Counted from the first letter of the stretch, positions 35,867-47,644 are shown. The stretch is DNA of 64,000 nt from Cerrena zonata (GCA_038087015.1 JASBNA010000004.1:310001-374000); one strand, 5' to 3'. Notes: generated by a model from the letters alone, not told the origin. Numbers and translations: made by a program.

Positions 35867-37588
35867 ATGAAGACTACATTCTCCCTTTTGGTGTCCATCA
35901 TCTGCGCTGCTACCCTCGTTGCCGCGGCTCCCTTTGAAATCGCCCAACGTGCTGACTCGAAGCCCAACACGAACAACAACACCAAAGTGACTAACCTGCT
36001 CCCATCCAACTTCGTTAGCCACCAAAGTGGAGCTGTTTACTGTACGTGTTCTTCTTTCAAACGCTAATTATTCGCTGAATGTTGCTTTTGGTTGTTCTCT
36101 TATAGTCATCAACAATGAGCCTTCAGGCAACTCCATCATCGTTGGCGAAATTCAATCCAATGGTGCTGTTGTACGTATCTTAGCTGCATTCATGGTTTTT
36201 GTTATAGAAATGTTATTGACATTTGTCCAAAGGTTCCCAACCGTGCTGTGTTGACTGGTGGCAAGGGTGCCCGTGTCCAGGTTGATCAAGCCGGACCCAA
36301 TGCCCTCTTCTCGCAAGGTGCCGTCAAAGCATCTACTCAGAGCAAGAAGCTTGCTGCCGTCAACGTACGTGTTGTTTAATCCTTATTCATTAACCCTATT
36401 TAACGTATCGTTTGTAATAGCCTGGAGACAACACAGTCTCCTTGTTCTCCGTTGACCCCAAGAACCCTGTCAACATTAACCTGATTGGCTCCCCTCAAAA
36501 CACTGGAGGAGAGTTCCCCGTATCTCTTGCCTTCAACAAGGACGGAAAGACTCTCTGCGTACTTAACGGTGGAAAGAGCAGCGGTGTCAAGTAAGCATGG
36601 ATGAGTGTCTGCGTGTTGTGTCCAAGCTTACGAATCGTTATTCATAGCTGCTTCAAAGTTGAAGACAAGGGTCTCCAGGCGATCAAGGACACCCAGCGAT
36701 CACTGAACCTCAACCAGACTACGCCTGCTAAGGGTCCTTCCAACACTGCTAGCAGCATCATGTTTAACGAGAATAACACTAAGCTCATCGCCTCCATCAA
36801 GGGTTCTTCCACGAGCTCTCCTGGATACCTCGCTGTCTTTGACGTTGCGAAGGATGGTTCACTCTCTTCGAACTACACTACTGTTAAGCCACCTGCCGGT
36901 GGATCGCTTCCTGTCGCTCTCAGGAACATTCCCGGAAGGAACGCTGTCCTTGCCACCGACGCAGGAACCGGAATGGCAGTTTTCGACTTCTCGACCATCA
37001 AGAACGTGAAGGAGAAGGGCAACCAAACGTCCACCAAGAACACTTTGATGTCCGTCAACGGCCAAAAGCATATGGGTTGGGTCACTTACAGCGGCAAGAC
37101 CAAGAGCTTCTTCATGACCGATGCTGGCACTTCCACCATCACTGAAGTCACCGTTGACAAGAACTTGAAGGGCAAAGTCGTCAAGGTATATTATCCCTTG
37201 GAATTTTTTGTCGCGGGAGACTAATATATGGCGTTAGCAATACCCTCAACATGATGGCACAGCAACACTCGATAACGCTATTGCTACCATCAACAACCAA
37301 GAGTGAGCACTGTCGTCATAGTGATCTTTCTTTTGTAAAATAACTAACTCCGTCCCAGCTTCCTCTATGTCTTGAACGCTGGAACTAGCTCTATCGGTGC
37401 TATGCAATTGAGCAAGCAAGGCAATGCCGTCAGCCTTGGCTCCTTTGACTTTGGGAACGCTGCCAAGCGTGCTAACGTTCAACTCAGTAAGTCTCAAAAC
37501 TATAATCACACTATAAACGATTCTGAGAGATTATGCGATAGACACCAACAACGTGCAAGGTATGGCTACCTTCAACAAGCAGCGCTAA
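35867..37588 (+). CDS. Secreted beta-propeller protein (lactonase / 3-carboxymuconate cyclase-like), paralogue B
   Basis: Eight exons (35867-36041, 36106-36170, 36233-36364, 36421-36590, 36648-37185, 37238-37302, 37359-37486, 37542-37588) splice in phase to 439 residues. A signal peptide (FSLLVSIICAATLVAAAP) leads straight into the propeller, without the long Ser/Thr linker of paralogue A. Repeated blade-like segments include INNEPSGNSIIVGEIQSNG, GDNTVSLFSVDPKNP, GEFPVSLAFNKDGKTLCVLN, YLAVFDVAKDGSLSSN, FFMTDAGTSTITEV and FLYVLNAGTSSIGAMQLSK, matching YVTN/lactonase-type seven-bladed propellers. The frame is fully intact. Known relatives are abundant secreted proteins of basidiomycetes; enzymatic activity is not shown for most. 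Exon lengths match paralogue A for exons 2 to 6. Confidence 0.88.
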
Positions 37589-37999
37589 GGCGATTTGGAC
37601 CCACACGACAATGTAATACAGTCATGTATACTGGAGGGTCTCTGAACTATTGTCTCGATGCATTTATTTTGGATCTTGAAACTAAGTCAATGTGTGAATA
37701 GCAAGATACCGTGTGAATGTATTACTCACCTCTGATTTTCGATTGCACGCCTTCCACGTATTGCATGATTTTTGTCGATACTAGGTCGGTTTTCTGGAGT
37801 GGTCCGACACATTTCAACGACTCTTCACAATTCATCAGGCAAAGAAACATCAACGAAAACGTTGTCGGACTCCCGTGGAGCAATACGAACAGATTGGGTG
37901 CGTTGAGGCATAATCAATTCGCAGACCGCGTTATTCACTAGATAGTCAGTCTAGCACTTCTCGCCGAACCATGGGAACATTGTGGTGTATAGCTATGTG

Positions 38000-38430
38000 C
38001 GCATGATAAGGATCCGTGTGGAGATATAGTTGCTTGAAATATACCTGGATACATGATGCAGCAAATGTGAAAACGTCCTTCCGCGTGTTTGATCGATCCC
38101 CGGTTCATGGGTCCAAACCGAACAATTCCGGATCACGCTGTTCTGGTGCTTTGAACATACCGCCTCGTGTGGAACCTTGCTGGTTGCAGGAGGCTTCAAA
38201 ATACACAGAGAGGCCGAAGTCTGTCAAAACCACATCGCGGTCGAATTCATCAACGGCACCTGCAGGCTCAACGACAAGGATGTTGCACTACTTCGACACA
38301 GTTACGATGGTGCGCTCGTCAGAAGGAAGTTGAGGTTATTTCGAAAGAGTTGAATTAATCACGGCTCCCAGCATGTAAGTCACGATGTACGATACCTTCA
38401 CTATGAAGATATGACAAACCCTGAGCAGCT
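38000..38430 (-). pseudogene. Protein kinase fragment (catalytic loop to APE)
   Basis: On the minus strand the pieces are LQAAQGLSYLHSEGIVHRDL (about 38370-38430, with a full HRD motif), NILVVEPAGAVDEFDRD, VVLTDFGLSVYFEASCNQQ (DFG) and MFKAPEQRDPELFGL ending in a stop, then KDVFTFAASC. These correspond to the central exons of the gene at 39065 and of the type B kinases. The glycine loop, the beta-3 lysine and the C-terminal lobe end are missing, and stops interrupt it. It is a truncated neighbouring duplicate. Confidence 0.7.
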
Positions 38431-39064
38431 TGAAGCACCTATATTTATACATCAATGTCAGCCAAGTCGTTTGCAAACTTCAGCACAGCTCATGGCTATA
38501 CAATCGCACCCAACGCAGTATCATGTTTTCATTTGGACTGTCCATCGAAATTCCGGCATGGCGTTGAGGTTGAATAAAGTATACATTAGGGCTGAGATCG
38601 CCCGGTCACCTGCCCAATGATCAACTTCCGTTTTTACGGACGGGCCCGGGCTCGAGCATTATGCTTAGCACTGTTGACTGAAGAATACAGAAACCGATAC
38701 CCATTGTACGCCTAAGCCCAAGGAAGGTCATAAATATTCGCTGCATGCTCTAGTGATCGGTATTTCATGAATGAGAGATCTCACGCGCGAAACTATTCCG
38801 GAACCTGCACCGACCCATTCGAACCGTCTTCCTGTTTGTCTGTGTTGTTTAACAACATCTTGAGACTTGCCTTTTTTGGAGGTTCTCGTTATACTTAGCT
38901 CGTGCTAAGGAGTGTGCCACATCATACATGAAGATTTGACAAGTATATAGAGCTAGGCTCAATTAGCTAAGGTCCACTGAGTGCATACAATCTTTTTAAT
39001 ATATATAATAATTAGAGCGCTATTATGAGTGCGGAACAGCCAAGCGAACCCGATAAAACTCACA
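38431..39064. other. Intergenic / decayed kinase flank
   Basis: The first 200 bases may continue the kinase fragment upstream but carry stops in all frames. The rest has no recognisable feature and is AT-rich (for example ATATATATAATAATTAG near 38999). Confidence 0.35.
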
Positions 39065-40735
39065 TCACTCCAAGTCCTTCCCTGGAGCCGGAATCATCCC
39101 TTGTATAGGCTGCAATCTGGTGATGATCTGGTCTATCGTAAGTCTATCGTCATCTTTCCAACAATCAACAATGATTCTCCAAAGTTCAGAAGGTACGGAA
39201 ACAATCCTGGTCATTCCCCCCAACTCAAACTTTAACTTGTTACTGGGAAGATCAAGTTGCAGTATTGTAGTGCTGATTGCAAATGATGAATCCAGTTCGC
39301 TGTAGGGGTTTCGCGTCGTGTACAACTATATCTTGCAATTAGCATCATTTAATTAGCAACAGGATGACAGGAGTTTCTCACTGCAAAAGCACAACCGGCC
39401 CAAGCAAAGGCGTCGGTCCTTACAGTAGGGCGTTCCGTGTGGGGTGCTGGGAAATGCAGTTCTGGTGCCATATACTCAGGGCGACCGCCTCGGATCGAAT
39501 TATTTTGCAGGCTGGTGCCATCAGCGTAGACCGAAAGACCGAAATCAGTTATGAGGATATCATATAGAAGATTTTTCTTTATGTCGGGATGGGCGCTGAC
39601 GACAAGGATATTTTGCTTTCAATAACGAAAAGCATACGTGAGCTCAAGGGACACCTTTGAGGTGAGTAAACGCTACTCACAGGATGTAAATCACCATGTA
39701 CGATTCCTTCGCGATGAAGATGTTCCAGACCTTCGGCTATTTGAAGCAGCTGGGTGGGAATAAGAAACATCACATACAATCTGGGACTTGATACGCACCC
39801 AGCGATACACAAACACTTGATAGAAGCGCGTCCACCGGTATCTCTCCTGGTGTTGGACCATTTTCTTAAGGAAACTGATTGCGTCATGATGTGGGCATAA
39901 TGGCGACACCATACCGAGTTGGGGAGAAGTGATAATACCGTACAAGGGCAGAAGTCGTTGGTGGTTGATACTTTTCCAAAGCAAGACCTCATATAAGAAT
40001 CGCTGAAGGGTGGATGAGTCATCTTCTGCTTTAGTCAAGCATCATAACATACCCTGTATGCCTCGTCAGCTAAACTATCACTGGTATCTTTCGAGCGACG
40101 TATAGTCTTCACAACTATTAACTGGTTGCGATAGGTGCCCTTATGAACGTCGGCAAATCCACCAAATTTCCAACGTTCATTCTCGGATGTACATTCTTCT
40201 TCGCTAATCTGGAGACAACGTGGTATGATATTGCGCATGCTTTCCGTCTGAAGCGCCTGAAAGAGTTTTCGTATTGACTTTCGAACTTGACGGTTGGGAC
40301 AACGGGTCATCACCTAGTGTGAGATTGGGGATTCAGGACAATCTATGTATGATAGCAAAGCTAGCTTACCATCCCCATGATGTTCAACATCCTTTCTGCT
40401 TCTATACCTCGGAGACGAAGGATTGCGGCATGTCCTGTGCTCGTAGTCGATGCGAGACCCAGAAGGGTACTTGTAGCAGACGTTGCGATCCAACAATTTT
40501 CACTACAATAGAATTTAGGTGGCTGATCTGACTCGACTGTGATGGGCTGATCGCAATACTGGAACGAAGTAAGTACTGTGTCAATGAACACGTATAGTCA
40601 TCAGTGAACGTAACTTACCAGACATAGTCCACAGTCAGAGGTATACTCCTTCAAAGTCTTACGGATAAGTGTCTCGAAGTTTGGATTGGTAAGATCGGTT
40701 TGGCAGTCGAGTGCGGGAGCGAGAGAGACAGACAT
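39065..40735 (-). CDS. Protein kinase (tyrosine-kinase-like group, agaricomycete type)
   Basis: Multi-exon gene with its start at 40735 (MSVSLAPALDC). An N-terminal region with conserved cysteines (CDQPITVESDQPPKFYC, then ENCW) precedes the kinase domain. The domain has a glycine loop and beta-3 lysine (WKFGGFADVHKGTY, IVVKTI) and YEVLLWKSINHQRLLPLYG (helix C region). It continues with SFLKKMVQHQERYRWTRFYQ, the catalytic loop EGIVHGDLHPQNILV, DFGLSVYADG, the APE motif YMAPELHFP, and a C-lobe end with ELWRIIVDCWKDDDRLTIDQ. The catalytic loop has HGD in place of HRD, common in this fungal group; the catalytic Asp and Asn remain. All introns splice in phase. Type B kinases in the array share this layout. 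Role unknown; such families are strongly expanded in mushrooms. Confidence 0.82.
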
Positions 40736-40787
40736 TGGTGTGACAGTTGATTGTGATAAAGTTCGGTACCCCGCACCCATAGCAAGC

Positions 40788-40795
40788 TATATAAA
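40788..40795 (-). promoter_or_regulatory. TATA box of the 39065 kinase gene
   Basis: TTTATATA on the minus strand (plus-strand TATATAAA) lies about 52 nt upstream of the start codon at 40735. Confidence 0.55.
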
Positions 40796-41479
40796 TGCAC
40801 CTCGGAAACCCACGTGAGTCGCGGAGAGGTCCCCGTTCCATGTATCCTCTTGGAATCCGATTTCAGACCATGACAACGATACCGGCATTTTCACGCGAGG
40901 AACAAATGAAAAGTGAAGCAACGATGTTGCATTGTGTCAATCGGTAACCACCTGCCACTTGCACAATGTAAGTCGAATAAGGTCGGTGTGCGTGTTTGAA
41001 GGGTTCACCTGATACAGAAAACAAGGGATGAGCGTTTAATACCACCATTCTCTTGAATAAAAAAAACAACTTCTAGGCTGCGAGGTTCGTATGATGATCG
41101 AACTGTATATATTCCCACATCATACGGCTACACGTAAAGATACCCTGACGACAAGGCGATATTCAAGCTTATGCCTTCATATGGTATGGATCATTCCAAG
41201 TCAGGTACACCGCTCTCAGGCTTGCGAGCTCCATCATTACTAGGCAGAAACGCAAAGCTGAATGGATTTCAAAGGGAATGAAAGAACAAGGGACATACGC
41301 GTCAACGTCAGAGCTGATACAGCCGCAACAGACTTATACCCGTGTTACCTCATCGCGTATGGATTGAGTTGCCACTGTGTTGTGTACTGACAGGACAAAA
41401 GAGCCTGGATCGAGTACATATTCGGCTGAGGTAATGAAGGATATTAAGAGAGGAACAAATAGTGCCTCGAGGCTCTTGC
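40796..41479. other. Intergenic
   Basis: No gene recognised. One 68-codon minus-strand frame (40863-41069) has no motif. The right part leads into the W relic. Confidence 0.4.
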
Positions 41480-41760
41480 GTGACTCGGAGAAAAGCACTT
41501 TGGTAGAATCACAGCCTCTCCATCCGAAAGGCGAGTTGCCTCTATGATAGCACGGTGCTGCAACATATGTGTGATTAAGATTCGGACCAAGGATTCAACA
41601 TACCCTCAAAGCTTGTCCATCCTCAAAGTCTTCCCACTCTCGATCGGAGCCCAGCCCGGTCTGTAGCGCGGTTATAACATGTAGGTTTGTTTTGCCAGTC
41701 ATTCCTAGTACTCGCGCCAGAGTACTTCTGTTGTAACTAGTATACGATGGTCCCCGCAAG
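41480..41760 (-). pseudogene. Relic of type W kinase exons 1-2
   Basis: On the minus strand, 41480-41560 gives AIIEATRLSDGEAVIL (intact genes: AVMDATRLSDGETVMLKRFS). The 41600-41740 piece gives the exon-1 end, with plus-strand sequence GCCCGGTCTGTAGCGCGGTTATAACATGTAG matching the first exon of intact copies base for base over long stretches. The beta-3 lysine position and everything downstream are lost. It marks the left edge of the tandem array. Confidence 0.7.
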
Positions 41761-41979
41761 CTTGCCCATCAACATCAGCCGGTGCTACAAAGTTTGAGTT
41801 TGCCGTTCGTTATGGGTGGGATACAAATGTTATGGTACGCCGTAGGAAGAGGTTCACAATGCGCACGAGTAGGAGTCATACCATAGAGTGGAGTTAAGTA
41901 GAATGACAAAGCGACGAGGCATAAATATCAGCAATCTGTCTCCATCGCATAAGTGTCGTTCAAGTTGGTTGCCAACAGC

Positions 41980-42192
41980 TTGAGCGTTTGACATTATTTG
42001 GTGTTGTTGTGCGAGACCATCATTGAAACTTCCATTTTTGGAATCGTTTGCTTGAATATCACTCCAGTCATTACACAACGTATCCGAGTCGAATATGCGG
42101 TATATGCATGATGTTGTAAAGGTAAATAGTATCATAAAGCCGTATGAGCCACAGTGTTATCAAGATAAGACAAATCAACACAAGCGTAACAT
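41980..42192. repeat. Conserved 3' flank of type B kinase genes
   Basis: This flank (TTTGACATTATTTGGTGTTG and onward, with CATTGAAACTTCCATTTTTGG) recurs at 53285-53515 and 56765-56985, each time directly downstream of a type B kinase 3' end. It therefore belongs to the duplicated unit and helps place its edge. Confidence 0.75.
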
Positions 42193-43870
42193 CTACTGTA
42201 CTGAGGAAATAGAACCTTGCATTCCCTTCAACTTTGCTTCAATCCAGTTCAAGGTAGGACGATCCTCGGGAACCGTCCAGCACCTCTCAATAATTTCCCA
42301 CAGCTCATCGGGAATTACCACCGGAATATCATTCCCCTTCAAGTTGACAGTCACTTCCCGATCGAGTGGTTTCAAATCAGAGATCGCTTCGTCTCTTTCA
42401 CTCTGGTAGTTGTGCTCTTTCATAGCAGGGTAAATGGGCTCTGTAGTATATAGCTACAAATTATCTTTTATTAACGCACAAAGATGAGAAGGACGGGGAA
42501 TGTCTTACCTCGAAGCACAAAGCAGCGAAGTTGAAGACGTCAGACTTCTCGGTCGGCCGGTCAGAGTCTGACTCAGAGCTACGATGGATTTGTTCGGGAG
42601 CTCGGATAAGTCCACCTCGACGCTCGCCTTGTTGGAGACTGTCGGCCTCTTGAATTACCGAGAAAGTAAAGTCGGACAGTACTATATCGAAGCCGAAATG
42701 GTCATGGTCGTTCGGTCGAGTGTTTACGACAAGGACATTTCTCTATGCCGTCAAAGCGTGAGATTGTTTTCTTGAGCTCAAAGATTGTTATTACCGAGTG
42801 TAAATCACCATATATAACACCTTGCTTGTGCAAATACTGCAACCCTTCGACTACCTGGAGCAGCTAAATGGGTAGGGCATTGTTTGAGTCTCATGCACTC
42901 GAATCCTACTTGTGCACTTACCCAGCGGTATACAAAGAGCTGATAGAAATTCCCCCATCGGTATCGCTCATGATCTCGAACCATGGTCCTCAGGAACTTC
43001 CTACTGTCGCCATCACAATGCCATGGTGAAATCACAAAGTAATCCTGGTCCGTCTTGATGATTCCCGATAGTGAGAGGAGACGTTTATGTTTGAGTGTTT
43101 TCCATATCAACGCCTCATGTTTCTGCTGCTGTCACGACATCAGCCTTAGTTCAAAAGCAGAGATCGATGTTATCTTACCCATCGCGTCCCTTCCAGCTCA
43201 TCCTCACTCGTATCGTTTCGCTCAAAGCGCGGTACCAGCCGTTTCGCGGCAACAGTCATCCCGCCATATGTCGTCTTGTATATGTCGCCAAATCCACCCT
43301 CAGATCGAGAATCTGATGTATCGATATTGTTACCCTCCAAAAGAACGGAGCTGGGTAGCTTCCGGTTAGTCATCGCCAACATCACCAAAAGCTGTCGTGT
43401 TGCTTTCTGGGTAGCTGTATGGGAGCAGTTGGCCACAATCTGTAGTTGGAATGAGACTGAGACGAGATATCAATATTTGAGAATACACAAGACATACAGC
43501 CAACATGACATTCATAGCATACTCCGCTACCTCGCCCTGCCAGTGAATGATACGCTGAATATCGGCATGTAGTGCTCGCGAGACTGACTCTAGTGCTCGC
43601 AAGGCTGACTCTAGTTGGCACGCTATCGCAAAGGCTTCACGGGCACATATGGTGCTACAACAGTGTGCATGCTCTGCTACAGCCTTGTTCTTGTTGCACA
43701 CCTATATATAAGATACCGTTATTAGAGGCTCAATGTTAGACCAGAAACCTTTTACGTACTGTGCATTTCGCATTCGCTGAGCGATGCGTTTCGAGAGTTT
43801 CGATGAGAGTTTTGAGATATGGGGTATTACTGAGAAAGGCAGGGGTGGTATACTTCGCAATGGCACCCAT
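42193..43870 (-). CDS. Type B kinase, copy B1, with degenerate catalytic motifs
   Basis: Start at 43870 (MGAIAKYTTPAFLSNTPYL). The N-terminal region is a Cys-containing helical segment (AHCCSTICAREAFAIACQLE). The kinase domain has GGFGDIYKTTYG (glycine loop), VAAKRL (beta-3 lysine), LIWKTLKHKRLLSLSGIIK, and the catalytic loop GVIYGDLHS, so HRD is replaced by YGD. DFG is replaced by DFT (LSDFTFSVIQEAD), while IRAPEQI keeps the APE motif; the C-lobe ends with ELWEIIERCWTVPEDRP. All junctions splice in phase and no stop interrupts the frame. With DFT and YGD it is probably a pseudokinase or an altered enzyme, whereas copy B2 at 56987 keeps HGD and DFG. A 21-bp in-frame tandem repeat in exon 2 (43570-43611) adds seven residues not found in B2. 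Confidence 0.8.
43570..43611. repeat. 21-bp tandem repeat inside B1
   Basis: Two units of 21 bp (43570-43590 and 43591-43611), each starting TAGTGCTCGC and ending CTGACTC, differing at three positions. They lie in the second exon of B1 and encode a repeated seven-residue block (SALRALE, then SVSRALH on the minus strand). B2 has no such repeat. Confidence 0.8.
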
Positions 43871-43918
43871 GGTGGAGGAAATGTGTGAACTTCTTGATCT
43901 ATGTGGCGAAGGGTCGAG

Positions 43919-43926
43919 TTATATAC
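43919..43926 (-). promoter_or_regulatory. TATA box of kinase B1
   Basis: GTATATAA on the minus strand about 50 nt upstream of the B1 start at 43870, within CTGTATATAACTCGACCC. Copy B2 has GAGTATATCACTCGACCC at the equivalent place (about 58690-58708), so the element is conserved between copies. Confidence 0.6.
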
Positions 43927-44199
43927 AGACCTCTTACGTGCAAGTCTAGCGAATACAAGCAAGTAGGTCTGGTCTCGGAACGGAGATTATCGAGCGTGCT
44001 GTTCTTTCTTCCCTGCAAGGGAGGAGTTAGTAACCATCTGTCAGCGATGTAGGACAACAACCGGTCGCGGAGATCTCTAGATGATGGCGCTTTTCAGGAA
44101 CAACCTCGAGGCGGTCAAGACTTGCATTGTACTAAGCGAAAACAGGCTACAGACAGCTTGAGTACACTAGCGTGAGTATAATACAATGGTTCGTTGTTC

Positions 44200-45520
44200 A
44201 GTTACCTGTCAGACGTAACAGTTATGCCATGCGACAATTTTACTGCAGTATGTAAAATTTCGGCCGCATGTTGATCACTCCAGCTTGATATGAGAAGCGA
44301 CCCGGACAGAGACCACTGATCGGTAAGATGTTTTAGACTACAATATTCATGGAATTCAGCGAGAAGCTCTGCTTGAAGCATTCCTCGATGTAGGTCCACG
44401 CAGATATACAGTATTACAAGGGCCAGTAGAGTCCCTTTGTATTGCCTGAAAGCAAATGGTGGCAGCCTGTCAACAGGTCAATCTACGGTGTATCAGGTTG
44501 GCCTGCGTGATCAGATCAGTTGCCCAGTGTAAGAGGGGTAGGTACCGATTCCGATGTAGTACCTGTAGATAGCTTACCCCCAGACGCCACGCATGCGTCA
44601 GGTGAGCTTAAGCTCTAGCTCCTGCGGCATACGGACAACGTAAGAGCTGTCCTTTCACAAGGACTATCTTGAAGCCGAGCAGGGTCTCGTATGTAACTTG
44701 CATACCCGACCAAATATTCCTGAGAGGCAATTTTAGGACCAGAAGACATGCAACCCTTGTTTTCTAAGTCCGAGCACAAGTACCGAACTGTGTCATGACA
44801 CGATCTTGATGCCACTGCCGTCAAAATGTTGCCTAGCAGTTTTCCAGAACGCGTGTATCGCAGAACGTTAGCCATGAGAACAAGGAACATCTTAGCCAGT
44901 GGAGCAGCCGACTCTCGGCGAAGCTGTGAGTCAACAGCTTCAAGTTGAGCGCTTCGGACTTGTTAGGGCTTGTTTGTTGTGCTTCTGTTGGCCTAAACTA
45001 ATTGGAGCTGAACACAATCGCCCGAGAGGCTATATTGTCGTTCGCATGGTAGTATCCAACTTTGTACCATTTACTTTTCTCACTTTATCGATCTCTGTTA
45101 TCGTATCTCATGTAACGTTACTTGGTCTTTTTACTCCGTGAAGGTATACGGGCCGCGGCACTGCTATTGCTTGAAACTATCAGTGAGGTTCAGTCCTTCC
45201 AGAAGGTGCGTTGTTGATCATCACCTCACGAAGTTTTCGTGAAAGGAACCATTCGCAAACAATGAAAAGAAACTCATCATTCCAGGTCGAGTGGCATGTA
45301 TAGCCTCAGGGACGTCGCTTACTATTCCAAGGTCCAATACGCAACACGTTCGGAAGCGTCAGAAATTGGACAACAACACGACGGGTCACATTCAATACCG
45401 GGACTAAGCGAAGAAAGCAGGATACAAGCAGAATAAGGATGTCGAAGCCATAGTAGACAAGAACATATGTGCAGTCGACACGGGTATATGCGCCATATGT
45501 ATGCCAGAATAGTCGAATAC
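44200..45520 (-). pseudogene. Family X, copy X1 (unidentified gene, probably decayed)
   Basis: Minus-strand segment between kinases B1 and W1. Readable pieces, in gene order, are LVSCFLRLVPVLNVTRRVVV, then CEWFLSRKLREVMINNAPSG, FLVLMANVLRYTRSG, SDLENKG, YETLLGFNIVLVTGMLLR, HWATDLITQA-like and LHRGMLQAELLAEFHEY. Several pieces are hydrophobic enough to be membrane helices. Compared with the more diverged X3, many differences fall in third codon positions in these frames (see findings), so the family is or was protein-coding. Stops and frame changes separate the pieces, and I could not build a single spliced frame. A resemblance to fungal seven-helix DUF6533 proteins is possible but weak. About 900 bp (44380-45290) are nearly identical to 53680-54600. 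Confidence 0.45.
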
Positions 45521-45634
45521 ATGGGTCCGTTCCTGAAAGGAGTAATGTATTTTATCGGTGCAGATCGACTTGGGGAAATAAAAATCTTGTCAAATAAACG
45601 AACACAGTGAGGGAAACTTCCCGTGAGCACTGGA

Positions 45635-47003
45635 TCATTTGCGAGGCTTTGGCAATGCACTCTTAAATGTCAAAATGTGGCCCATTGTGTTGAATAACTG
45701 ACGAGTATAGTCAATAATGCGCTCGTCGAGAAATCGTATGTCTTCCTTCAAGAAGACTCTGGCACGAAGCTGCCACCACCACCGCGATTTGAGGATCTTG
45801 TTGTATTGCTCGACTACCTGTTGGATCTTTAACCGTTTCTGGGGGTCGGGTTCCCGCATAGCATCAACCAGAGGCTTCAAAAACTCGCAACCGGTGTACA
45901 CCTTTGTGTATACGTATGGTCAGTTAATACCCAGACAAAAACAGAACGTCGAAAACTAACATCCAATATGTACTTCTGAATGACATTCCCCACGCAGTAG
46001 ATGTCGACGGCAAATGGGTCATGAGGTGTACGTCCAATACCATTGTTGAACTCGGGTACCGTGCGGTCACCTCCTTCCGGAAACATTTCCGATGGATGAT
46101 GCTCATCAGGCGAATATCGACGCGACAACCCATAGTCGATGATGTAGTATTTTGGAGCTTTCTCTGTTCTAGTGAACGGTTTCTTGACGTTACCAGTGAA
46201 TGAGCGATTCATGTGAGGTGTCATGAAGTGGTAGGGCTCTGGCCACATATCCCTAGAATCCACCATGATATTTAAGTACATAAGATCCCTGCATATCTGT
46301 TAGCGGCACTTGTTCCGTAAATGATAAACGTTTGACATACCGATGTGCTATGCGGCAGTCATGAAGAAATTGTAGTCCCTATATGCTCGGATTGTGATAT
46401 CAGCCTGTCAACCAGAGCAGCAGAGGCATCACTTCACGAACCTCGAATACTTGACGAAAGCACTCTAACACTTCTCCCACTGTTTCAAAACGAGGTTTAT
46501 AGAAGTGGTCCAACACCGGCATCACGAAGATTGAAAAGTCTTCTCCCGGCACATCGAAAACCTCGTAGATGGGAGTCGAGTAATTTTTAGGATGTGACTT
46601 AGCTGGCTCCGTCGCTAGGAACATAGTAATGTCCTTTTCTAAACCGTTCTTCGCTCGAGAGAATCGTTTCAGTATAACGGTCTCTCCGTCCGAGAGTCGA
46701 GTCGCATCTATCACTGCAGGGTGCTGTATCACAGGAGATGTCAAGCAACATATAGAGCTACGAGGGATTCAAACGCACCCTAAGTATTGCGGCGTCCTCA
46801 AAGTCGATCCAGCGGTGGCCTGTATCCTTCCATGAGGGAACCCAATCCGGTTTGTAGCGAGGTCGTAACATGTAGCCTCGTTCAGCCAACCATGGTTGGT
46901 GGTCTCGCCAGTAGAACTCATCCGAGTGGAGTGTAAGGCGGTCGCGGTAGGCAAGTTGATTCGGTGGAACATTAGCGGTAGTTGGCTGAGCATCTCCTTC
47001 CAT
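45635..47003 (-). CDS. Type W kinase-like protein, copy W1
   Basis: Five-exon gene, start at 47003. Exon 1 has YWRDHQPWLAERGYMLRPR, DWVPSWKDTGHRW and FEDA. Exon 2 holds VIDATRLSDGETVILKRFSR (beta-3 lysine) and PIYEVFDVPGEDFSIFVMPV. A 38-nt exon gives GLQFLHDCRIAHR, joined to DLMYLNIMVD of exon 4 to make the catalytic HRD...N motif. Exon 4 continues with MWPEPYHFMTPHMNRSF, YYIIDYGLSRRY (DYG in place of DFG), VPEFNNG (APE equivalent) and HDPFAVDIYCVGNVIQ. Exon 5 has MREPDPQKRLKIQQVVEQYN, SRWWWQLRARV and ends LPKPRK. All key kinase positions are present in varied form. The layout, with no clear glycine loop, is that of an agaricomycete-specific protein-kinase-like family. Substrate and role are unknown. 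Confidence 0.8.
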
Positions 47004-47640
47004 TACGATTACGTCTTGGTTCGATGTTGAAGTTGTATTTAGGAGAAGGGATGAACTCAGGATGTCAACGTGCAGAACAAGCCATTACTAAGCCTTAGCC
47101 AACTTGGGGAAACAGCCAGTCGCTACACGAAACACAAGGAAAGTCTTTGAGCCTGTAGCGTAACGTTCAACGTTAAGCTTCAAATGTTTCACATGTCATT
47201 TCGGGCGCTGGACGTGGCGTGGGTGTTTATGTAAAAGTTCAACGTTCAACCTTCAAACGAGGAAGCGTTTTCTTCTTCCTCATTGGCACCGTTCCAATCT
47301 GCAAGTTGTCGACGGTCGTGGACCCTGGTTGCCATCATGTTATCTAGTATTGTTCTCCTCTTGGATGAAAAAAAATATTAGATCCGAAGCTCGGCACACA
47401 TAAAACAGCGCAGACATACAATATCTCGCAACATTTACACCCTTGTACCGTACAACAGCAAGACTGTTCTACTTTCCAGCTATCTGACCACCAACTATTA
47501 GTCTTAGAGACGCGCTCCCATTCTTGAACTCGAACTCAATCAAGCGAATGGAAAAGAATATCCGGAAATCTGTGACCCAGAAGTCCAACATCGTGTCCTA
47601 ATTATCCACCGAAATCGATGAAAAAACCCTGAACAGACGG
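47004..47640. other. Intergenic, upstream of W1
   Basis: No gene recognised. Near 47160-47260 the phrase AACGTTCAACGTTAAGCTTCAA and a related TTCAACGTTCAACCTTCAAA form a small imperfect repeat. Upstream of W1 there is no obvious TATA box. Confidence 0.35.
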
Positions 47641-47644
47641 ATAA

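Noticed and set aside
44899..45141. Plus-strand open frame inside family X, repeated at 54208-54609
   Set aside because: It is open in two copies only because those copies are nearly identical. The more diverged X3 shows third-position changes in the minus-strand frame, not in this one.
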